A stretch of DNA of 64,000 nt from Acheta domesticus. Taxonomy: Eukaryota > Arthropoda > Insecta > Orthoptera > Gryllidae. A program made the position numbers and the translations under genes. Each line of letters starts with the position of its first letter. Within the stretch, counting starts at the first letter, position 1. The stretch covers positions 183,412,856-183,476,855 of the forward strand of contig JAHLJT010009419.1 of the NCBI GenBank assembly GCA_031308135.1. The letters run 5' to 3'. The notes under the pieces are model-generated. The model ran no database searches, was not told the origin of the DNA, and worked only from the letters and a program-made list of their open reading frames with translations. Positions 55,891 through 64,000 of this stretch are shown here, piece by piece.

Positions 55891-56584
55891 AATGCCTTTG
55901 ACATCGGGCTTTCTTGATAGAAGAGAGCTTGATCTCGGCGCAGGCGCTCTCCGGGGAAGTTTGAAGCTTTTGTACTTGGAATGGAAGGGGCGCTGATAGC
56001 GTTCCAGATTGTGGTGAAGCTGGGAAGTTGATCTAAAACTTTATAGTTCCCGTTAAAGAGAAGAGTACGTACGTTACTACGAATGGTTTATCCATTTTTC
56101 CAACGGAATACATTTTTTTAAGCAAAGTAAAGAGGTGGATTATGGACATATATTCAATAGTTTTTGCAAATGAACGTGGGAAAGCTACATACAGAGGTAT
56201 ATCTAGTAGGTATTCAGGCACCCATGGCAAGCATAGACTTTGCCCCCCCCCTATCAGGACACTTCAAATTAGGGTTGTTGTTGTCACCGGGTATACTCTT
56301 AGCGCCCCTCGTGAGTGGCGCCCGTATCACGTGCCACGTCTGCCATACTGTAGATACGCCTTTTCCTACATACGAATATTAATACCGTATTGATTTTAAA
56401 GAACAATGTTTTACAGAAAGTAGTAAATACAATTTATTCATTGCACACTTGAAAAGTAGTTTTTGGGAGTTTGTGATTCACTTGACATGGCAGTTCCGTA
56501 AAGGATATGGAAATGTGGTTCTTGCTTATTGATCGTTAGTGATTCCCGGCGCTTCAACTATTAGGATCATTAGTCCCGTAAGTG
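55891..56584. other. Unassigned DNA
   Basis: No supported feature; a C9 run lies at about 56242-56250. Confidence 0.4.
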
Positions 56585-57005
56585 TAACACAGGTTTTTGT
56601 GGGTGCGTGGTGTTCCCTAACCAGGTATCTCCCACCAGCGGCGCACCGCCCCAGCCGGGACAAGCTCTAAGCTCCCGACCGATATTCCGGCATGTGTGAT
56701 AATGTAGTGCATGTGAGGGTAAGGGGAGAGGATAGGACAAGGAAGAGATAGAATAGATTGCGCGCGGACAGTGGCCCGTTTGTTAGGGTACTGCTCCGGC
56801 ATTCACGTGGTGTTTATCGGAGAAACCATGGAAAACTACCGATCAGAGCAGCCGGCCGCTAGAATTGTCCTCCAGACAGCGACTGAATTCGACTTAGCTG
56901 ACAAGCTAGTGTCGAACATCCTGCCACCGTCGGGACTCCAACTTAGCACCTCCCGGTCACAGGCACTGCAGTGTCATCAGTTGATGCTCTAAGCCATCTC
57001 TCCAG
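56585..57005 (-). mobile_element. SINE family B, copy 4 (complete head, minus strand)
   Basis: The reverse complement starts with an A-box-like ATGGCTTAGAGCATCAACTG and a B-box-like AAGTTGGAGTCCCGACGG, followed by the family-B body (GTGGCAGGATGTTCGACAC, GATCGGTAGTTTTCCATGG, AACAAACGGGCCACTG, TTGTCCCGGCTGGGG) and GAGATACCTGG. It is the best evidence that family B is tRNA-derived. Confidence 0.78.
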
Positions 57006-59054
57006 TACTCTTGCTTATTATCTACCTCTTTCGTACAAGTACATTTAAATATACACACGTACACACAGATGAATGTAAGTAAATTATCTTTCAGACTGGA
57101 TTGCGCTTTCATTCACATTATTTGTTTTTGGCAAATAATATGATTGTTTGCCATACCGACTTAGCATTCAACGGAATGAATTCATAATTTTTAATAAAAC
57201 GAGGATCATCTTAGCGATTCTGTCGGTGGTCCGCGAGGAAGCATGCCAAGGAAACTACGCACAACACTTTCAATCTATTCTATTAACTTATTTCTTACTG
57301 TAATGAATATTGCAGTACAATCGCATCACAGTGCTTGCTATAAACGGGGGTGCTTTGCCGAACGTTGAACTTGGCCAAATTTCAAGTAATACGCCCCCCC
57401 CGCACCCAAATTCCCGCTCCAAATATGGTATAAGGCCTGTAGAATCACATTGTCTAGTACTATGCCCCACGATCCTGGTATTTAAAAAAATGCAAAAGTC
57501 GTACGTGAAAAACGACTTTTCGCAAATGCTTTCAGCAACTGGGATCCAGTGTTTTCAGTGTCATTGTCACACCTCTTCTTTGTTTAAAAATCTCACCTTA
57601 ATGTTATCGATTGAAGGATTGATAGTAATTGATCTTGGTCCCTCATTGGACACAGTCTGCAGGAGGAGTCAATATGCTGCTGAAAAAGCAAGCCTGTCTT
57701 ATTTCACGTGATCGCTTGGAAGGAAGAAAACAATGTCGATATATTTATTTTAGTTAGAAGTTATTTTAGTGCAAAGTCAACTCAAGCAATCAAGGAAGTG
57801 GATTCAGAAACTCAATTTGAGGATGCGAATTCTCTTTTGCATGATTAGGTGGAATGGAGTACAGCCTACGTGTCGATCCTTTAAATAGAAACCGGGCTCC
57901 TATCCCGGGAAGATCTTCTATGAGCTGAGCAAGAAGAGTCTTTCAACTAAAAAAGAGTATGTGTTGTGGAGAGCTAAGGATGCAGTGGAAAAAAAATAAA
58001 ATATTTTAATGACATTTTGGCTCTTTCTAATTCAACATGCAATGCCTAACAAAATGAGAAGTAGATTGCTTCTTAGCGGTCATACATTTCTTCCCTGTGA
58101 CTGTGACACTTTGGTCATATTAATAAATAAAGAAAACTCGTGTGAAGGAAATCCACGTAACTTGTTCAAACTGGTGGCGCTGGCTAGATTAGACAATCCA
58201 CTTAAAGTTAGTCTAGTGAGTGGTTTTAAGTTGTTTTTACTTCAGTGTGTGCTGAAATGTCCCATAAAGCAAATTATTTGTCGGGTTTAAAGACTAGAAG
58301 TGTCACTGACTTCTGTATTAGAAAGGAAAATCCATTTTCTCTTCGTTTTTCACATCGTTTGACATCTTTTTTCAAATTTGATTGTACCATCATAGAGAAA
58401 ATTGTGCTCATCTGAAAATTATGTCTTATAGAGTTCTTGTGCGATTCTTTTTGCAGATAGTACCCTTATGATTTTGTACATATTCTGTGAGAATATGATT
58501 TCAAGAAGCACTTATTGTCAGCAGCTTTTCTGGCGCAGTCTGTCCTTGCGTGTACTTGCCAAACACCAGAGCAGGATCAGTTGCTTTCCAATCAGGGACA
58601 TATAACGCGTGTTTAATTTCGTAATGAGATTTCCCACATGTTCGTTGGCAAAAGGTGATCAACCATTCCAAATGCACTGCAAGTTCGTAACATTTATTCT
58701 GAAGCAGTCTTAAGAAACTGCTTCGCCACCGAAGATACTCGTGTCTCTTTCTCCCTTCTTTCTAATAATGCGAACAACGGTTTATTTCTTCGTAAATAAT
58801 GCGTGAATTTACCTGTTTCGCTGATGCACCACTGAATGGTAGAGGGCCCTTCTTGCAATACCCAGAGCTTAAGAACCGTTGAAAGAAGAAGACGAGCGGC
58901 TTAGGAAAATTTTCTGCTAAAAATAGACTCGAAATCCTCAGATGGGCGCGCCCGCGTTGTAGCATCCTAAGGCTGAATTCTTTACAGAAATCGATGTGGT
59001 TATCGTTATGTGATTATTGCGTTTGACAGTATTTTACTTTCTCGCATACCTCCA
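57006..59054. other. Unassigned AT-rich DNA
   Basis: No supported gene. The 57310-57711 frame (133 codons) has no recognised domain. Confidence 0.4.
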
Positions 59055-59930
59055 CGAAAGTAAAGAAAGTATTGTAATTTTGCCGCAAAATCCGGCGATT
59101 CTTCGGCAGAACATACCGATTTTTCCTCTGAATATTCCTGTGTGTCGTGAACACATTTCCTTTTAACTAGCTAATTGTCAAAATCCACGTTTTGTGGGTC
59201 CTTGATTCCGAAATATTGATTGACGTGAAAACGACTGACCTTAGGCGTGCGCACGGGGGGGGGGAGAGCGTGCCCCCTCTCCAAATTTCGAAAGAGGCCA
59301 CGTGTACCTCGATAATAATTTTTTTCTCCGTAAATATCAAATGCATATTTTCGCTTTTTAAGCTTAGAATTTGGGGAATTGATACACATTTGTGGAATGG
59401 GCTTCCCAAACCATGGAACAACTCTGTAAATAATTGAACATTAAATCAATTGTACTGATTAATTGCACTAAAGTAATTGTTTAATTTATTTCCTCGTGAA
59501 ATGTCATTTGTAAATACAAAAGTATATTTGAAAAGAAGAAACCCAGAAATGAAATTGGCAGCCTTCTATTAGGCTGCGGAAGTCGACGAGTCTATGTATA
59601 ACGCGAACTATTAAACCCAAGGAAGGAATTTTACCTAAAATTGGTATTCCCCGATCGATCTGGGTTATGAAGCTGCCCTTTGAATTAGAAGAGAACGTTT
59701 TTATTGGAGGGGAGTACTTCACGTGAAGCTTCAACAATATTTTCAAAATTATTTTGCAAAATTATTCCAAATTTTGGATTAATATTCGGATTATTTTTTT
59801 ATCGAATATACCAAAGTGCGCCTCTAAAAGTAGCGCAAGTCCTGAACTCTCAATTTTAGAAAATTGCAGAGTTACACATAATGTGGGAAAGTAGGAGCTG
59901 TTATAACACTTTTTATTAGATATTAGGGAA
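59055..59930 (+). repeat. Dispersed family C, copy 4, diverged
   Basis: GCCGCAAAATCCGGCGATTC, TGTGGGTCCTTGATTCCGAA, TATAACGCGAACTATTAAAC, AAAATTGGTATTCCCCGATC, ACTTCACGTGAAGCTTCAAC and GTGGGAAAGTAGGAGCTG follow the family-C order. A segment unlike the other copies, with a G10 run, lies between about 59235 and 59560. Confidence 0.55.
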
Positions 59931-62900
59931 ATTGGTACAGAATTATGGATTCCTGGATTTTGAGTTTTAAGATTTACATTGCATTAAAAAGGAAAAGGCA
60001 TTAACTAATTCTAAATAATTATTATTAATAAACAATATAATGATAATGAGCACTAAGACAAATGTTCAAGAACCTTAAGTCTGTCGGAGGAAAGAAAAAT
60101 GAAAATTACTGATGGAAGGACTAATGCGGGTCAATACTTTTGGCAAAGTGAAAATGAAATATTTGCGGCAGGAATGAAAGTTTCTTCACTAATTTGGGAT
60201 AAGGAACGCGATCCGAGAGCCTCACCTCGTTGTTGGTATAGCATACTCGTACTTTGCTACTTTCGAGTAACTCTCTTTCACAATAACATTCATGTGAAGG
60301 TCACACAAAGTTAGAGTTCGAGAAAGGCAAGGCGCGTAGATGCAAGTAACACTGGTTATGTCAGTGGAGAGAAAATTGACGATTGTGTTAGTACTTCCAG
60401 GGCCAGGCCACTGGTTGTAAACAAGTTATTTGACGTACTCGATCATGTGTTAATCAATTTGTTTAACTTATTATTGTACTGCATTTCATAAATTTCACCT
60501 TTGAAAAAGTGGTGAACATGTTTTCACCACTTTAAAATCGCCCCTAGATTTTATTTCGTTCCTTTTATGGAGAATGGTATCAGCCAAAATATATATTTGA
60601 AAATGAGAGCATTGGTTTATCGTATTCAGACCACCAGAAATTTACGGGAAAATAATTTACTCATTTTATTAAGTTCTGAAACGTGAGTTCTGTAATGTCT
60701 CTTAATTATTTTTGTCGTCGTAATTTTAATAAGATTATTTATTTTGTTACAGGTTAGTCAAGATTTTCTGTAGCCTTCGGCGTTAAGTTACTTCAAGTGG
60801 TAAGTTCAAATTACGCCTTTTTAATTTAATTTTTTTAATAAACCTCCGAGATCTCACACATTAACTTAATTTATTAAAATCTTTCCAACCCTTTCTTTCG
60901 TTTGCACGATCTAGAGAAAAGACATACAAGAAAGAACTTGTGGAAATTAAAGCAGAAGTGCGTTTCATTATTGTAATCAAAATGGTCGCGTTGTTGACAA
61001 GGTTGCCTAGCAACTATTTTTGTTGTAAGTACTTATTCGTATGAAAATCAAACGCTTGAGGCAACTCCAAGTTATTCCTTAAATATATACCTCGTGCAGC
61101 GTCAAAGAACGATGACGGTTTAGCACAATTTAACACTTTACAAGAATCCATCGACACAAAACCCCGTAATTAAGCTAGAGCTGGGTAGAACATTACTCCC
61201 GAGGCCTAGATCAAAAAGATTTATTACGCAAAAAGTAGTTCGTAGATGACAATGCCGGGAAACCGTAGGGGTACACCCATTTCCAAAAAACACGTTACTC
61301 TGGGTTCCAGTATGGAGCTTTTTTTCACTCTTAAGACAATTGTTTAAAAAGTAAGGAATTGTCCCTCTTATGCAACTTGTATGTCTTAATCATGAATATA
61401 CTCCTAAACGTATGTCAGGGCGTGTTTAATCCGCCTCTGTCCAAATATATTCGCCGTAGATTACCTTGCGCCAACAAAACTTTGAAGTTAGTGCTATATT
61501 ATTGATTAGGTTGACGTGGCTTCGGATAGGTGACGTTTTCCTGCTGTCGATAATATTTACATATCAATACCACCATATTTAATGTTTGCCTTTGCTTGCG
61601 TTTTAAGATGGTGGCGCCAAGTGTCAATTGTCATTAGAATGTAACTGCCAGTTCTTTTGAATGTCATTGCTTGTTTCAAAATGCTGTTGTGAGACACCTT
61701 ACCAGAATTTACACCTAACACTGCACCTGCGTGGATAAATTGACAAATTTGTTGTTTTTCGAGACTAAATGATGGATGACACTGATAATAATAAACGGGA
61801 ACGGGAAATAATGTGACACAATTCATTTGATATATTTTAGAAAACTGGACTAATGCTATTCGTTATTTATTTTGGGATAAGGTTTCATTATATTAAAGAG
61901 AATCAACTTCCTTATCTTATGAACATGTTATTGTTATTTCCCTTCACGATGTTTCCTAGTTTGCATCAAGTACAAACTGAAGACAATCTATTTTCGTATT
62001 CTTGCAAAATTAATGTGTGAAAATTTCATAAGAACCCGAGAATAGGTTGCCGTCAGTTTGTACTTAGTAGTGAAATTAAAATACGTTCATACGATAAGTT
62101 GATTATCTTTAATATAATTGAGAACCTTATCCCAATATACTCGTAAGTACATAAGAGTAGGCAATCACTCAGAAAGATTTTTAGCTCTATGTTATTGTAT
62201 GTTAAATTTTGTAAATGTTGGAAGAGTAAAAATGGGAATTTCATTTAATCTCAACGCCTTGAGGAACGGCGTATTGTTTTGATCGTGATGCATATGCAAG
62301 CTCTTGAGACGGCTTTGCCCTAAGATCGAGCGTTGTCTTATTGGAAAGATTGTCCGTTGGAACTTGGCAAATGGGAGCGCCATGAACGTTCGGCTGTCAA
62401 AGAGATTGTGTTGAAGGCAAATGCTGATCACGCGTTGGAAGGAAACTCATACATTTCAACAGAGTATTTGGACCGATACTGGTTGTGATGTCCATTTTAT
62501 ATCGTTTGCCCATCGATACCACTGGTATCAAACGAAAGAATATCGACATTTCAAGGACTGGCGGCATTTCAATGTTCTTACGGGGGAGACTATCTCTAGG
62601 AGTTATTCCGCTGCATCGTGCCTTAATTTAGGCTGTCTGAAGCATGATCAAAACAAAAGCAAATTCTCCGAAGGTTACGTATAGTTCCGTGTCTTCCAGC
62701 TCTCAAATACAGTTGTGACGTGAGGTTGAAGTGTTGAGGACTGTTGAGATATGTCGGCGTAATTTATGTAGTATGAAAGGATGCGAGAGGGTATCGTATC
62801 TCAAGAGAAATGGCGCTCACATGATGGTGAAGGGAAGGAATGCTGCCTGAATCTCTGCTACAAGAATGTTTGCAATGAGGAATTTAAGGCATTACGAACG

Positions 62901-64000
62901 TTACTACGTCCGTTAACACAGTTTTTGTGACTTGTAAAGTTTACTCAGATCTACAGGTTGTACGTGTGTGCATTTTTCTGTACATTGCCGCTATCGGCTC
63001 GTAATATTAGTGTCCGCCTGAAGTGTGTGTGTGATAGAAAAATACTCACTCAGCCTCCGGCAGTCCTACGATGCAATCTTTCTCGAATCATAGGCAGATT
63101 TTTAAATACTATTTAATTAGTCACCTGAAAGAGATCTAACAAGATTCAAAAAATAAAATTTATTATACATAGGTTTGGAATGAAATTATAGGAGTCTTAT
63201 TTTATTCATCCAGGTACGCATGTTTTGATGCATTTATACAGGACATAGCGTCCCACCACCAATGGATCACCCCCAGAACTTCTAAACGGTTCAGGATATC
63301 GAAATGCAGTTTTCGCTTAACAATGCTATACCAAGGTTAGCCCCATCCCCGTCTGAAAGCGACATGTAAGGCAATTTCTGAATCTTTTAGTGGTGTCATG
63401 GCTTCATGAAGTGGGGAGGCATGAGAGGGAAACGTTGGCACATATGTCGCTCTCTCGAATTAAGAATTACCAGACTCGACGGTCTCGTATTTTCTTCTAT
63501 AAATATGCCCATTGTACTGAATCTGTTTATCTCGCTGCAGCAATTTTCCACGCCGCGTTTTGTTAGTTTTTTTTTTTCGGGTGCGTCAAATACGGTTATT
63601 GTACTTGGGTTTTTCGTCCGTACTTCACAACATATAGCTAAAATTTTCTAGGGTGGCCGCTGGGATTTGCGAGTAGAGGGGGAAGCTGAAAGTGGTGGGG
63701 AGACAGCCAGGAGGCGGCGCTCGCTTGCGCCTGGTTCGTCTGCCCGTACCAAAAACATTAGTCTATCGGACCGCACATGCAAGCGAACGGCCTTGGAAAT
63801 CAATTCGCTGTCGTGTCTTCGTTCGGTAATGGAGAAACATCAAATTCACGGGATGGCCTGGCTCTGTCCTCATCATCCATGTTTTCCACTGTCACTGATA
63901 CCCGTTTCCTCACCATCATAAGAAGTATCACTATCACTGTCTTTACTATCATTCGCGTCGTTTCCTGTAAAAATTACGATTTCTTGATATGGTGCATTAA
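59931..64000. other. Unassigned AT-rich DNA to window end
   Basis: No gene, RNA or transposon could be supported in these 4 kb. A perfect 11-bp hairpin (AAAGTGGTGAA, 6-nt loop) lies at 60506-60533, and a T-run at about 63570. Frames at 62421-62684 and 63667-63921 have no recognisable domains. Confidence 0.45.

Noticed and set aside
1..64000. CRISPR arrays, operons, rRNA or bacterial features
   Set aside because: No regularly spaced palindromic repeats with unique spacers, no packed genes and no rRNA-like stretches; the sequence is eukaryotic in character.

Overview
The window looks like a stretch of a repeat-rich invertebrate, probably insect, nuclear genome. It is mostly AT-rich and non-coding, with no bacterial-style gene packing. 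It carries two tRNA-derived SINE families with recognisable Pol III box motifs, small DNA transposons with 8-bp target-site duplications, other inverted-repeat elements, many simple repeats, and several sharply bounded GC/CpG-rich islands. I found no host protein-coding gene I could defend. Most open frames elsewhere are short, have no recognisable domains, and sit in low-complexity or repeat DNA.

The one clear gene is inside a complete LTR retrotransposon at 7937-14935. Its two 588-bp LTRs look identical by eye, it is flanked by a 4-bp ATAT duplication, and it has one uninterrupted Gag-Pol frame (9251-13759, 1502 codons from the ATG). The polyprotein is Ty3/Gypsy-like in sequence, but the integrase lies BEFORE reverse transcriptase/RNase H, which is the Ty1/copia order. 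That order, with a SCAN-like capsid region, is the signature of the Gmr1-like group of Gypsy elements. The 5' leader is also odd: the base block next to the LTR is not a normal tRNA primer site, while a 13-nt tRNA-Leu complement is repeated on a 56/57-bp period further in. This element is my best candidate for the exciting system.

Layout. 1-7.9 kb: a 46-bp perfect duplication, SINE-A copy 1, a GC island and a 460-bp MITE. 7.9-14.9 kb: the retrotransposon. 15-24.8 kb: three SINE-B copies (16.7, 17.7 and 20.3 kb) and a long copy of dispersed family C with 306-310-bp internal units. 24.8-32 kb: two GC islands, long pyrimidine tracts, a 21-bp minisatellite and a foldback repeat. 32-41 kb: family C, SINE-A copy 2, an 830-bp foldback element, a hairpin, a GC island with 28 GGGGC-type units, a hAT-like MITE and a SINE-A fragment. 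42-50 kb: a clear 304-bp hAT MITE, a GC island, inverted repeats, family C (minus), another hAT-like candidate and SINE-A copy 3 (minus). 51-64 kb: two more GC islands, SINE-B copy 4, family C copy 4, and otherwise unassigned AT-rich DNA.

The seven GC islands could be promoters or first exons of genes whose bodies lie outside the window or in exons too short to see. That is inference. All repeat boundaries were judged by eye without alignment software.
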